From Hyphomicrobiales bacterium (GTDB lineage: Bacteria > Pseudomonadota > Alphaproteobacteria > Rhizobiales > Rhizobiaceae): a stretch of DNA of 64,000 bases. The notes beneath the pieces were generated by a model. The model made no database searches and was not told the origin of the DNA. It was given only the letters and a program-made list of their open reading frames with translations. Shown here one piece after another: positions 8,774 to 18,243 of this stretch. The stretch is from assembly GCA_900473175.1 (NCBI GenBank), contig UCKM01000001.1, positions 62,001 to 126,000 of the forward strand, read 5' to 3'. A program made the translations under genes and the position numbers. Every line of letters starts with the position of its first letter. Position 1 is the stretch's first letter.

Positions 8774-11700
8774 TCAGTCAAGAAACGGCAATACCACCAG
8801 CGCTTGAGGATCGAGACCATGCTTTGCACACACTTCTTGCGCCAGGGCAAAGTACCGTTCCGCTTCGACCATATCGTCAAGGTCAAGGTTAAGCGCTGCC
8901 AGACCATCATAGCACGGAAACAGCAATTGTGGCTCACCGGATTCGCGCGCCACGTCAAGCGCCTCGTTGTAATAATGACGCGCGCGGTCAGGCTCGTCAT
9001 GGCATTGATGAATTTGCCCGAGGACGATTAGCGGTACTGGCAGATGGTCGCGCTGATCAAGCGCCCGATCGATTGCGATTGCCTTTTCAGCGGCCGGCAC
9101 GCCTTCCCTCGCGCAGCGGTCGGTGAACGTGCAGTAGGCGACCGCAAGATTGGCCAGAAGGCGGGCCTGAAATCCGAGGTCGCCTATACGTTCCGCAATT
9201 TTAAGACCGCGACGGCACACCTTGATCGCCAATTCCGGATTGACGACGGTGTAGAGCACACCGAGATTGGTATAGCCGCGGCAGGCGGGACTGAGTAGAG
9301 CTGCCTCTTCGGCTACCTTCACGCTTTGCTCCACCTCGTGCACCGCCTCCTGGTTCCGGCCAAGCCGCGCCAGCGCCACACCCTTGGTGTTGAGGGCCTC
9401 AGCAATGGCTCTTGCAGCATCGCGGTCGGTTTCGGTGCCGGTTGCCAGCGCCGGCGATTGCGTACAGCGCAAGGCTTCCTCGGCCCATCGCACGGCGCCT
9501 TCATGATCACCGGTACGAAACGCCAGATGGCCACGCTCCTGGGCGAGATGTGCATGCTCGATCGGAGCATCAACGCCTTCGAGTAGCGCCGCTGCTTCCG
9601 AATAGCACGATTCGGCCTGGTCACGCTTTCCCGCATCCCAGTGGAGACGCCCCTGCTTGCGCAGTATCCTTGCCGTTGACGAGCGATCAGCCGCGGCGCG
9701 ATATGCCTGCAAGACTTTTCCATAATGTTCGGTGGCCGAATCGCGCTGGCCAACAGGTCCGCAGATGTCCGCAATTCGTTCGCATAAAAGCAGCGATATA
9801 TGATCCTGATCGCCAGTTTTTGAAAGGGCGTCCAGCCCCTGCTGATAGAGGCGAAGGGCGTCATCATTAGCGTATATCTTGCGCGCGCGATCACCGGCCG
9901 CCATTAGATAGGTCGCACCCTTCGCCTTTTCTCCGGACTGGCTGAAATGGTGGCCGAGGAGTGCCAGGTCCGCGAGACGATCGGGATCCGGGCCATACAG
10001 GTGCTCCAAAGCTTGCCCGATGCGGCGGTGCATGTCCCGGCGCCGTTGTATAAGGAGATTGTCGTAGATGACATCGCGGAGCAATGTTTGGACGAAACAA
10101 TAGCTCGGCGACGAAACCGGGTTGGCACCCCGAAGCTCCTCGATGATTTCCGCGTCGCACAGCAGATCAAGTCCGGTTTCCACGTCCGTCGGTTCTGCTG
10201 AGATCTCCTTGAGCAAGCTCGCATCGAAGCTATGGCCGATAACCGCTGCCTGTTGGGCCAGTTTGCGGACGTCTGGCGGCAGCCTGTCTGCTCTCGCAAG
10301 CAACATTGTCTGTATGCTCACGGGAATGTCGACCCCCGCGTCCTTTGACAGGATGTGCCAATGCGGGCCGTCCCGTTGCAAAGTTCCAACCTCGATCAGG
10401 CCGCGAACGATTTCCTCAACAAACAACGGATTGCCGCCTGCGCGTTGGAGAATTCGCTTGCGCAGATCGATTGGTACTGCGCGCTCGTCCTCGTCAAAGA
10501 AGGCTGCGAGCAGCTTTTGCCCATCATCGCTGCGAAGGGGGGCGATACGCAATGCCGTCACACTGGTCCGGCTTGAATCCAGAAGGTCCGTCTGAAATGC
10601 TGGCCGGTGGGTTGTCAGAAGCATGAAGCGGCTCCGTTCAAGCCGGTCCAGCAAGAAGCGCAGTGCCTCCAGCGAGGCATTGTCGGCCCAGTGCAGGTCG
10701 TCCACGACAAGCAGCAGCGGCGTACGCGCCAAACGCCGTTCGAAAATCGTGCGGATTGCGTAGAAAATCTGCCGCTTCAACTGCTCTGGTTCGATGTGCT
10801 GCAGTTCGCCATCAGGATCGCCAAAACCGAGAACAAAAAACAGAAGCGGCATCAGATGTTTGATGTCTGCAGACGCAAGGCCAAGCTCGCCCAGTCCAGT
10901 TGCCAGCAGTTCCTTCGTCCTTTCGGTCGTGTCCTTCGCTTTGATCTCATAGGCGCTCCGCAACACGGCGGCGAGCGTCCCATAGGTCTGCTCGCCGAGA
11001 GGCGAACATACGGCTCGCCTGACCACGACGTCGGCAAAACGGGCGTCATCACCCGCCCGAGCAAGGAACTCGTCGGTCAGGCGTGATTTCCCGATACCGG
11101 CCTCGCCAAACAATCGGACCAACTGGGCGGTGCCACCACATGTAAGTTCAAGACAGGTCAGCATGCGAGCCAGTTCCGCCTCACGCCCGATCAACGGCGC
11201 CACGAGACCGAGGGGCTCTAGTCCCCGCGCCGCACGCGGCGTTTCGAGCGGCCCGACCAGCCTGTGCACCATGACGCTGCCAATCTTGCCGCGCAACGCC
11301 ACATCGCCGAGGAAATCATATGAAAATGCGTGTCGGGTAAGCCGATAGGTAAGGGGTCCCGCAAGTATCTCGCCCGGCTTTGCCATGGACTGCAGGCGCT
11401 GTGCACTGTTCACGGTGTCACCAGTTACAGAATAAGCCTTGGCGTTGCCGGCGCCAAATCCGCCAGTGACAACGGGCCCGGTATGCACGCCGATATGCAG
11501 CCGCAAAGGTGAGTCCACGTGCCTATGCCACCGGTCTCCCAAGCGAACCGCCCGATTGGCCATGTCCAAGGCTGCGCGAAGCGCTCGCTCGGGGTCGTCT
11601 TCGTGGGCAACCGGTGCGCCAAACAACGCGAGCAGTGCGTCGCCGATGAATTTGTCGACAAAGCCTCCAAAGCTCTGGACCGCCTCCGTCAATTCTTCGA

Positions 11701-12079
11701 ACAATTCGTTCTGGAGCGTTTGCATGACCTCGGGATCGATCTTCTCGCTGAGCGCGGTAAAGCCGCAGAGGTCGGCAAACAGGATGGTGACGGTACGGCG
11801 ATCAGCTTCCGTCTCGGGTTTTGCAAGGATGTGGTGTTGGGATCGTTCATGCGCGTGTGCGGCGTGGCGCGCTTCATGCGGCGAAATCGGGGTCGCGGCT
11901 TTGAAGGAGCCTCTGGTAACGTGTATCTGGGCAATCTCGGTGCCACATTTCGGACAGAAGGCAAAGTCCGGAGGACAGGAATATCCGCAGCTTGGGCATA
12001 TGTTCGACTGCTTCGCGCCGCATTTGGGGCAGAACGCAAAGTCACTTTGAACGTCAAAACCGCAACTGGTGCAGTTCAT
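8774..12079 (-). CDS. Zinc-ribbon / class III nucleotide cyclase / AAA ATPase / TPR protein
   Basis: An 1101-residue multidomain signalling protein. Two zinc ribbons open it (CxxC pairs at about 3/6, 17/20, 28/31, 42/45). A class III cyclase domain follows at about 90-265, with the metal Asp in FADLCGFT, the lysine and second Asp in DKFIGD, and TGDTVN, so the catalytic set is complete. An AAA/STAND-type ATPase has Walker A GEAGIGKS near residue 328 and Walker B LLLVVDDLHWAD near 460. TPR-like repeats fill about 690-1090. This architecture is common in Bradyrhizobium and relatives; cyclase output (probably cAMP) is inferred. It is divergent from deoR, with the promoters in 12080-12342. Confidence 0.93.
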   Translation of the reverse strand: MNCTSCGFDVQSDFAFCPKCGAKQSNICPSCGYSCPPDFAFCPKCGTEIAQIHVTRGSFKAATPISPHEARHAAHAHERSQHHILAKPETEADRRTVTILFADLCGFTALSEKIDPEVMQTLQNELFEELTEAVQSFGGFVDKFIGDALLALFGAPVAHEDDPERALRAALDMANRAVRLGDRWHRHVDSPLRLHIGVHTGPVVTGGFGAGNAKAYSVTGDTVNSAQRLQSMAKPGEILAGPLTYRLTRHAFSYDFLGDVALRGKIGSVMVHRLVGPLETPRAARGLEPLGLVAPLIGREAELARMLTCLELTCGGTAQLVRLFGEAGIGKSRLTDEFLARAGDDARFADVVVRRAVCSPLGEQTYGTLAAVLRSAYEIKAKDTTERTKELLATGLGELGLASADIKHLMPLLFFVLGFGDPDGELQHIEPEQLKRQIFYAIRTIFERRLARTPLLLVVDDLHWADNASLEALRFLLDRLERSRFMLLTTHRPAFQTDLLDSSRTSVTALRIAPLRSDDGQKLLAAFFDEDERAVPIDLRKRILQRAGGNPLFVEEIVRGLIEVGTLQRDGPHWHILSKDAGVDIPVSIQTMLLARADRLPPDVRKLAQQAAVIGHSFDASLLKEISAEPTDVETGLDLLCDAEIIEELRGANPVSSPSYCFVQTLLRDVIYDNLLIQRRRDMHRRIGQALEHLYGPDPDRLADLALLGHHFSQSGEKAKGATYLMAAGDRARKIYANDDALRLYQQGLDALSKTGDQDHISLLLCERIADICGPVGQRDSATEHYGKVLQAYRAAADRSSTARILRKQGRLHWDAGKRDQAESCYSEAAALLEGVDAPIEHAHLAQERGHLAFRTGDHEGAVRWAEEALRCTQSPALATGTETDRDAARAIAEALNTKGVALARLGRNQEAVHEVEQSVKVAEEAALLSPACRGYTNLGVLYTVVNPELAIKVCRRGLKIAERIGDLGFQARLLANLAVAYCTFTDRCAREGVPAAEKAIAIDRALDQRDHLPVPLIVLGQIHQCHDEPDRARHYYNEALDVARESGEPQLLFPCYDGLAALNLDLDDMVEAERYFALAQEVCAKHGLDPQALVVLPFLD

Positions 12080-12342
12080 CGGCGACGCCTCGCAGCGACT
12101 CCGTCAAGTAATCCTATAGTTGATCCTAGATCGGGGGATCGAATCGGGAGCCGACCCGGCAACAATGGACCCAAGCCGATCGACTGACAAGCGACAACGG
12201 TTTCGCCTAACCTCGGGGATAACCTTCTGAACACACATAAGGCGCGCACCACCGTTTGCAGTCTGTGCCCAATTGTTATATTCATCACAGAACTTGAAAC
12301 CGATCGCAGGAGACCCCTTGGTCGCCGTAGGAAGAGGACCAC
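12080..12342. promoter_or_regulatory. Divergent promoter region between the cyclase/TPR gene and deoR
   Basis: 263 bases separate two divergent genes. Toward deoR a TTGCAG (12256-12261) and TATATT (12277-12282) pair is present, but the 15-base spacer is short, so it is only a weak sigma-70 candidate. An AGGAAGAGG ribosome site precedes the deoR ATG. DeoR-type proteins often repress their own gene, so an operator may be here, but I see no clear repeat. Confidence 0.35.
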
Positions 12343-13077
12343 ATGGTTAGCCGCAAGGCGAAGCGTATTGCCGATCTTTCCGAAGCTCTCCAGGAGCGCA
12401 GGGTCCTGCGCTTGAAAGAGGCGGCGATCCTTCTCAACGTTTCAGAAATGACGGTTCGCCGGGATGTCGCTGAAAATCCTGGTCAGTTTGGTTATCTCGG
12501 CGGTCATATCGTTCCTGCTTTCGATGTGGCAAACGATGGCCCCTACGAGCTGGCAAAGGCGGCAGACAGTCACGCTGCGGCCAAGGCAGAGGCCTGCGCA
12601 CGCGCGGCCAGACATATTGGTCCTGACGATACGATCTTCATCGACTGCGGCACGACGCTCATCAGCCTGATAGATTACGTGCCAGAAGATTATGCAATAA
12701 CAGCCATATGTTATGCATTGAATGTCGCAGAAAAGCTGACCCGGCGGCCCAATATCAGCGTCGTGATGCTGGGCGGCCTTTATTATCCAGCATCCGCGTC
12801 ATTCTCGGGGCCGGCCGGGCTTGATACGTTGGGCCAGCTCGGCATCACCACGGCGTTCATCTCGGCCGCAGGGGTGGATTTGGATCGGGGAGCAACCTGC
12901 GCACATTTTCACGAGGCGCCGGTGAAGCAGAAAGCGATGAGTTTGGCGCGCAAGAGCTTTTTGGTTGTGGACACCAGCAAGATTGGTAAGATCAAGCCTG
13001 CTTTCTTTGCTCCTATCGAGGCCTTCGAGGCGATCATTACCGAAGAGGGCGAAACGGCCACTGTGAAGACCGTTTAG
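12343..13077 (+). CDS. DeoR/GlpR family transcriptional regulator
   Basis: A 244-residue DeoR-family regulator. The N-terminal winged helix (about residues 8-60) contains the diagnostic LKEAAILLNVSEMTVRRDV. The C-terminal DeoR sugar-phosphate-sensing domain (about 85-240) has the phosphate-loop-like DDTIFIDCGTTL and VVDTSKIGKIKPAFF. Such proteins usually repress sugar catabolic genes and are released by a phosphorylated sugar. The next three genes on the same strand (deoC, ALDH16, fucU) are the likely targets. About 195 bases, including an A+T-rich stretch, separate it from deoC. Confidence 0.93.
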   Translation: MVSRKAKRIADLSEALQERRVLRLKEAAILLNVSEMTVRRDVAENPGQFGYLGGHIVPAFDVANDGPYELAKAADSHAAAKAEACARAARHIGPDDTIFIDCGTTLISLIDYVPEDYAITAICYALNVAEKLTRRPNISVVMLGGLYYPASASFSGPAGLDTLGQLGITTAFISAAGVDLDRGATCAHFHEAPVKQKAMSLARKSFLVVDTSKIGKIKPAFFAPIEAFEAIITEEGETATVKTV

Positions 13078-13273
13078 GATGACACTGACAGACCAATCGG
13101 TGAAATTGCCTCGCTGCACTTGACGATAGACCGTATTGATGGAAAAATAACAAAAATAATGATAGAAGTATAACATAATCTCGCATCGACGCGGCGCGGT
13201 TGCGCATTGATGATGTTCGGAGACTTGTACAAGGCATTTGCTTGTTTGAATGTCGAGGCTGGAGGATGTTCTC
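13078..13273 (+). promoter_or_regulatory. A+T-rich candidate promoter/operator ahead of deoC
   Basis: This intergenic stretch contains TTGACG at 13120-13125 followed by a strikingly A+T-rich run (13141-13179) with TATAAC and CATAAT. No exact -35/-10 pair with 16-18 base spacing stands out, so the call rests on composition and position between the regulator gene and its presumed target operon. GGAGG at 13261-13265 is the ribosome site for deoC. Confidence 0.35.
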
Positions 13274-14320
13274 TTGGAAAGAACCGGTTTGAGGGCAACA
13301 AAGCCCGACGATACGCAGGCAATGGCCGTGGCCAAAGCGCCGAGCCTGGCACATCAAGCCCAAACCAATGGTTGGCCGCGCAATCGTGGATTGGAGCTCG
13401 ATTTATCCTGGGTGCTCGACGCGCGAGTCAATCTGTCGGCCACTGAACGCCGTGTAGCCAGCCTTCCCGGGCGCCGGACCGTAAAGAAGGATGCGCAGGC
13501 CGCCTGGCTGTTGAAAGCAGTGACCTGCATCGATCTGACGACCCTCAATGGCGATGATACGGCGGAACGCGTCAAGCGGCTGTGTGCCAAGGCCATGAGC
13601 CCGGTGCGCCCCGATATCCTGCAGTCACTCGGAATGGGCAACCGATCGATTACCACTGGAGCCATCTGCGTCTATCACCGTTTCGTTGCGACGGCGGTGG
13701 AGGCACTTGGCAATTCCGGCATTCCTGTCGCAGCGGTTTCGACGGGATTCCCGGCCGGTCTTAGTCCCCACCATCTCAAGGTCCGGGAGATCGAAGCGTC
13801 CGTAGCGGACGGAGCGAAAGAGATCGACATTGTCATCACGCGCGAACATGTGCTGACCGGTAACTGGCGCGCGCTTTACGAGGAAATGCAAGACTATCGC
13901 GCCGCTGCGGGCGAGGCGCACGTAAAAGCAATCCTTGCAACCGGCGATCTGAAAACCTTGCGAAATGTCGCGCGTGCTTCACTGGTTTGCATGATGGGGG
14001 GCGCCGATTTCATCAAGACCTCGACCGGCAAGGAAGGCGTGAACGCCACGCTCGCGGTGACGCTCGTCATGTTGCGGATGATCCGTGCCTATGAGGAGCG
14101 CACTGGTTTCAAGGTCGGCTACAAGCCTGCCGGGGGCATTTCCGCAGCCAAGGACATTCTGAACTACCAGTTCCTGATGAAAGACGAACTCGGGCGGGAG
14201 TGGTTGGAACCCGACCTTTTCCGGATCGGCGCGTCGAGTCTGCTCGCCGATATCGAGCGCCAGCTGGAACACCACGTCACCGGCGCCTATTCGGCCCTCA
14301 ACAGACACCCGATTGGATGA
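13274..14320 (+). CDS. deoC: Deoxyribose-phosphate aldolase
   Basis: A DeoC-family aldolase of about 348 residues, longer than the roughly 220-250 of short DeoC and like the long form. It cleaves 2-deoxyribose-5-phosphate to glyceraldehyde-3-phosphate and acetaldehyde. The Schiff-base lysine lies in GADFIKTSTGK and the second active-site lysine in YKPAGGI; TCIDLTTLNGDD near the N-terminus is also typical. I favour the TTG at 13274 because GGAGG lies 8 bases upstream. An in-frame ATG at 13250 (8 residues longer) has no ribosome site. Its stop overlaps the ALDH16 start (ATGA), so the two are translationally coupled, which fits acetaldehyde being passed to the dehydrogenase. Confidence 0.93.
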   Translation: MERTGLRATKPDDTQAMAVAKAPSLAHQAQTNGWPRNRGLELDLSWVLDARVNLSATERRVASLPGRRTVKKDAQAAWLLKAVTCIDLTTLNGDDTAERVKRLCAKAMSPVRPDILQSLGMGNRSITTGAICVYHRFVATAVEALGNSGIPVAAVSTGFPAGLSPHHLKVREIEASVADGAKEIDIVITREHVLTGNWRALYEEMQDYRAAAGEAHVKAILATGDLKTLRNVARASLVCMMGGADFIKTSTGKEGVNATLAVTLVMLRMIRAYEERTGFKVGYKPAGGISAAKDILNYQFLMKDELGREWLEPDLFRIGASSLLADIERQLEHHVTGAYSALNRHPIG

Positions 14321-16710
14321 TTGAGATGACAGTCGCAAAGTATTTTGACGAAATGTCCTACGGCCCAGCGCTTGAAGCCGACACCGAAGCCCGCGATTGG
14401 CTAGCACGTCACAAATCCAGTTTTGGCCATTTCATCGATGGTGCCTTCGTGGCTTCCGCATCCGGAAAAACGTTTGATACATTCGAGCCTGCAACTGGCG
14501 CGCCATTGGCAAAACTGGCGGTGGGTGAAAAGGCCGACGTGGATAAGGCAGTCGTCTCCGCTCGCAAGGCGCAAGCGGCCTGGGCCAAGCTGCCCGGACA
14601 TGTCCGCGCCCGCCACCTCTATGCGCTGGCGAGGATGATCCAACGGCACGCCCGGTTGATCGCTGTCGTTGAAGCAATCGACAATGGTAAGCCGATCCGC
14701 GAGACGCGCGACATTGATGTGCCGCTCGCCGCCCGCCACTTCTACCATCACGCCGGTTGGGCACAGATTCAGGATACGGAATTCGCCGACCATGTGCCTG
14801 TCGGGGTAGTAGGCCAGATCATTCCGTGGAACTTCCCGTTCCTGATGCTCGCGTGGAAGGTCGCTCCGGCGCTGGCGCTCGGCAATACCGTTATATTGAA
14901 GCCCGCCGAATTCACATCGTTGACCGCGCTGCTCTTCGCAGAACTGGCTTCGGCTGCAGGTCTTCCAGCGGGCGTGCTCAGTATCGTCACCGGTGAAGGG
15001 GAAACCGGGGCACTGATCGTCGATCACAGCGATGTCGACAAGATCGCCTTTACCGGCTCGACCGAAGTCGGACGTATCATCCGTGAACGCACGGCCGGCA
15101 GCGGCAAATCGTTGACGCTGGAACTTGGCGGCAAGTCGCCATTCATCGTCTTCGATGACGCTGACATAGACGGCGCTGTCGAAGGTGTTGTTGACGCAAT
15201 CTGGTTCAATCAGGGCCAGGTCTGCTGTGCCGGCTCAAGGCTTCTGGTCCAGGAGAGCATCGCCAACCTCTTTCACGAACGGCTCAAGCGTCGCATGCAA
15301 ACGCTCCGGGTCGGCCAGCCGCTCGACAAATGCATCGACATGGGTGCCATCGTTGCACCGGTGCAGTTGGACCGGATCGAAGCTTTGGTCAAGAAAGGCA
15401 TTTCGGAAGGGGCTGAACTGCACCAGGCAAAGATAGAGATGCCCAAGGGCGGAAGCTTCTACCCGCCGACACTGCTGAGCGGCGTCCAGCCGACCTCGAT
15501 TGTCGCCACCGAAGAAATCTTTGGTCCGGTCGCCGTTTCGATGACCTTCCGCACGCCTGAAGAAGCAATCCAGCTTGCCAACCATTCGCGGTATGGTCTC
15601 TCGGCCAGCGTTTGGAGCGAGACGATCGGCCTGGCGCTCAACATCGCGGCGAAGCTCGCCGCCGGTGTCGTCTGGGTGAATGCAACCAATCTCTTCGATG
15701 CTGCGGTCGGATTTGGCGGTAAGCGCGAATCCGGTTTCGGCCGGGAGGGCGGACGTGAAGGTTGCTATGAATATCTGAAACCGAAAGCTTGGATCGGGCG
15801 CAAGGCGCGTGTCTTGCCTGCCCTGCCGACGCTGAAACCTGTTGCGGGCGACTTCGCAGTTCCCACCGTCGACCGGACAGCCAAATTATTCATCGGCGGC
15901 AAGCAGGCGCGGCCGGACGGCAATTATTCGCGCGCCGTCATTTCGCCCAAGGGTAAAGTGCTCGGCGAAGTCGGCGAGGGCAACCGGAAGGATATCCGCA
16001 ATGCGGTCGTTGCCGCGCAAGCTGCCTCTGCCTGGTCGAGCGCGACCACACACAACCGTGCTCAGATCCTCTACTACATCGCCGAAAACCTCAGCGGTCG
16101 CGCCGAAGAGTTTGCCGACAGAATTGGTGCAATGACCGGTGCTTCTGCCACGGCTGCCAAATCGGAAATGGATGCGTCGATCGCGCGTCTGTTCACGTAT
16201 GGTGCCTGGGCTGACAAGTATGAGGGCGTGGTTCATGCGCCACCACTACGCGGGGTCGCGTTGGCGATACCGGAGCCCCTGGGTGTGGCCGGGGTCATTT
16301 GTCCGCCGGAGGCACCGCTTCTTGGGTTCATCAGCCTGATTGCACCGCTCATCGCCATGGGCAATCGTGTCATCGCAGTGCCGAGCGAGCCATATCCGCT
16401 CGCAGCGACCGACTTCTACTCCATTCTCGAAACCTCGGATGTGCCGGCGGGTGTCGTCAATATCGTAACCGGTTCAGCGGTGGAACTCGCCAAGACTCTG
16501 GCAGCGCACAACGATGTCGATGCCGTGTGGGCCTTCGGCACCGCGGAGCTTTCGGCGATGGTGGAAAAGCTGTCGATCGGCAATCTGAAACGAACCTTCG
16601 TCGATTACGGCAAGGCGACTGACTGGATGGACTGCACCGCTGCAGAAGGCGCACTCTTCCTGCGCCGCGCAGTGGATGTAAAGAATATCTGGATTCCCTA
16701 CGGCGAATAG
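14317..16710 (+). CDS. ALDH16-type two-domain aldehyde dehydrogenase
   Basis: About 797 residues with two aldehyde dehydrogenase folds in tandem. The first (about 35-500) is complete: IPWNFPFLM, FTGSTEVGR, TLELGGKSPF with the general-base Glu, and GQVCCAGS with the catalytic Cys at about residue 303. The second (about 520-797) is diverged: its PEAPLLGFISL corresponds to the IPWNFP region and there is no catalytic Cys motif. This matches ALDH16, where the C-terminal pseudo-domain is structural. It starts at ATG 14317 overlapping the deoC stop; a second ATG at 14326 is possible. The likely job is NAD(P)-dependent oxidation of the aldehyde made by DeoC. Confidence 0.9.
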   Translation: MIEMTVAKYFDEMSYGPALEADTEARDWLARHKSSFGHFIDGAFVASASGKTFDTFEPATGAPLAKLAVGEKADVDKAVVSARKAQAAWAKLPGHVRARHLYALARMIQRHARLIAVVEAIDNGKPIRETRDIDVPLAARHFYHHAGWAQIQDTEFADHVPVGVVGQIIPWNFPFLMLAWKVAPALALGNTVILKPAEFTSLTALLFAELASAAGLPAGVLSIVTGEGETGALIVDHSDVDKIAFTGSTEVGRIIRERTAGSGKSLTLELGGKSPFIVFDDADIDGAVEGVVDAIWFNQGQVCCAGSRLLVQESIANLFHERLKRRMQTLRVGQPLDKCIDMGAIVAPVQLDRIEALVKKGISEGAELHQAKIEMPKGGSFYPPTLLSGVQPTSIVATEEIFGPVAVSMTFRTPEEAIQLANHSRYGLSASVWSETIGLALNIAAKLAAGVVWVNATNLFDAAVGFGGKRESGFGREGGREGCYEYLKPKAWIGRKARVLPALPTLKPVAGDFAVPTVDRTAKLFIGGKQARPDGNYSRAVISPKGKVLGEVGEGNRKDIRNAVVAAQAASAWSSATTHNRAQILYYIAENLSGRAEEFADRIGAMTGASATAAKSEMDASIARLFTYGAWADKYEGVVHAPPLRGVALAIPEPLGVAGVICPPEAPLLGFISLIAPLIAMGNRVIAVPSEPYPLAATDFYSILETSDVPAGVVNIVTGSAVELAKTLAAHNDVDAVWAFGTAELSAMVEKLSIGNLKRTFVDYGKATDWMDCTAAEGALFLRRAVDVKNIWIPYGE

Positions 16711-16767
16711 GGATAGTCACAGCGCACTTGCCTGCATTGCTGGCGATTCCACACCAGGAGATTTTTC

Positions 16768-17226
16768 ATGCTTAAGAATATTGACCCGGCCCTCAATGCG
16801 GACGTGCTTCACGCGCTGCGTTCCATGGGCCATGCGGACACGCTTGTTATTTCAGATACCAATTTCCCATCCGACGCTATTGCGCGCCAGACCACACTCG
16901 GCAAGCTCCTTCGGATCGACAATGTCTCTGCTGCCCGTGCAATGAAGGCGATCCTGTCGGTTATGCCGCTTGATACGCCGCTGCAACCATCTGTGGGACG
17001 CATGGAAGTTATGGGTGCGCCCGACGAGATTCAGCCGGTGCAGCGCGAAGTGCAAGCCGTGATCGATGCAGCGGAAGGCGAACCGGCGCCAATGTACGGC
17101 ATCGAGCGCTTCGCGTTTTACGAACAGGCCAAGAAAGCCTATTGCGTGATAACGACCGGCGAAACACGGTTTTATGGCTGCTTCCTGCTCACCAAGGGCG
17201 TCATTCCGCCTGAAACAATTGGATAA
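16768..17226 (+). CDS. RbsD/FucU family sugar mutarotase
   Basis: A 152-residue protein of the RbsD/FucU fold, closer to FucU. MLKNIDPALNADVLHALRSM and GHADTLVISDTNFP (containing the conserved His) open it, and FYEQAKKAYCVITTGETR near the C-terminus is typical. These enzymes interconvert the anomers of free sugars such as fucose or ribose. It starts 57 bases after the ALDH16 gene in the same direction, preceded by AGGAG, so it is the last gene of the deoC operon. The pairing suggests the operon handles a free sugar as well as a sugar phosphate. No sugar kinase or transporter is visible here. Confidence 0.9.
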   Translation: MLKNIDPALNADVLHALRSMGHADTLVISDTNFPSDAIARQTTLGKLLRIDNVSAARAMKAILSVMPLDTPLQPSVGRMEVMGAPDEIQPVQREVQAVIDAAEGEPAPMYGIERFAFYEQAKKAYCVITTGETRFYGCFLLTKGVIPPETIG

Positions 17227-17294
17227 GCAATAGAGGCTCGCCGCCAGCACTCCCAGTAGGCGCGTTGGCGACGAATTTGCCCTGACGCTCGTCC

Positions 17295-17954
17295 TCAGCT
17301 TGTGGGCTGTTTGGTCTTGCGCAAATAAGGCAGCACGCGCTCGAATTCGCCGAAGCGCTGTTTCGCATCCTCGTCCGATACGGCAGCCGTGATGATCACG
17401 TCCTCGCCCTGTTTCCATTGGGCAGGTGTCGCAACCTGATGCTTTGCGGTCAGTTGAATGCTGTCGATGGCGCGCAGGATCTCATCGAAATTTCGGCCCG
17501 TGGTCATCGGATAGGTGATGGTAAGCTTCACCTTCTTGTCGGGGCCGATGACGAAGACCGAACGAACGGTCGCATTGTCAGCAGGCGTGCGGCCCTCCGA
17601 TGTATCACCCGCCTCAGCAGGCAGCATGTCGTAGAGCTTGGCGATCTTCAGGTCCTTGTCGCCGATCAGCGGATAGTCGACATCGTGACCGGTCGCGGCC
17701 TTGATGTCCGCTTTCCACTTGGCATGGCTTTCGACCGGATCGACCGAAATGCCGATGATCTTGGCATTACGCTTGGCGAATTCCGGTGCAAGCCCGGCCA
17801 TGTAGCCAAGTTCCGTGGTGCAGACGGGTGTGAAGTTCTTCGGATGGCTGAACAGCACGGCATAGCTGTCCTTGATCCAATCATGAAAATGGATTTCTCC
17901 CTGCGTCGTGGCGGCAGTGAAATCCGGTGCAGTGTCGTTGATGCGAAGGCCCAT
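17295..17954 (-). CDS. 1-Cys peroxiredoxin (Prx6 type)
   Basis: A 219-residue peroxiredoxin of the Prx6/1-Cys group, which reduces hydrogen peroxide and alkyl hydroperoxides in the cytosol. The peroxidatic Cys45 lies in HPKNFTPVCTTELG. The long C-terminal domain (YPMTTGRNFDEILRAIDSIQL, then CP-free GEDVIITAAVSDE) is diagnostic of the group. The gene faces fucU tail to tail with 68 bases between. No other gene joins it, so it is probably monocistronic. Confidence 0.95.
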   Translation of the reverse strand: MGLRINDTAPDFTAATTQGEIHFHDWIKDSYAVLFSHPKNFTPVCTTELGYMAGLAPEFAKRNAKIIGISVDPVESHAKWKADIKAATGHDVDYPLIGDKDLKIAKLYDMLPAEAGDTSEGRTPADNATVRSVFVIGPDKKVKLTITYPMTTGRNFDEILRAIDSIQLTAKHQVATPAQWKQGEDVIITAAVSDEDAKQRFGEFERVLPYLRKTKQPTS

Positions 17955-18243
17955 CGCAGTTCTCCCAGTCCTTTAAACGAACGATACCAGCGCCAATCAT
18001 TCGAGCCAAAAGAGTGGCTCCGCGTTGGATTGCATCCCAAGCCTATCACGGCCCGCCTCCGCTGAACACATGACCGATTTCCTTATTGTTTCTTTGTGCC
18101 CTCGCGCTTTCGGCATTGGAAGTAGCTACAGCTCTGTCCTGCTGACCGAAGTCACGGGTTCTTGATTTACGATGCCCTTTTGCCGCTTTCGCGCCACGAT
18201 TTTTTCACTCGTCTGACATGCAGCGCGGCTATGATTCGGCCAC
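17955..18243. other. Intergenic region between divergent peroxiredoxin and HigA-like genes
   Basis: Nearly 290 bases that should hold the peroxiredoxin promoter on the minus strand and the promoter of the small regulator on the plus strand. I see no gene, no HigB-like toxin frame and no strong repeat here. Confidence 0.4.
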
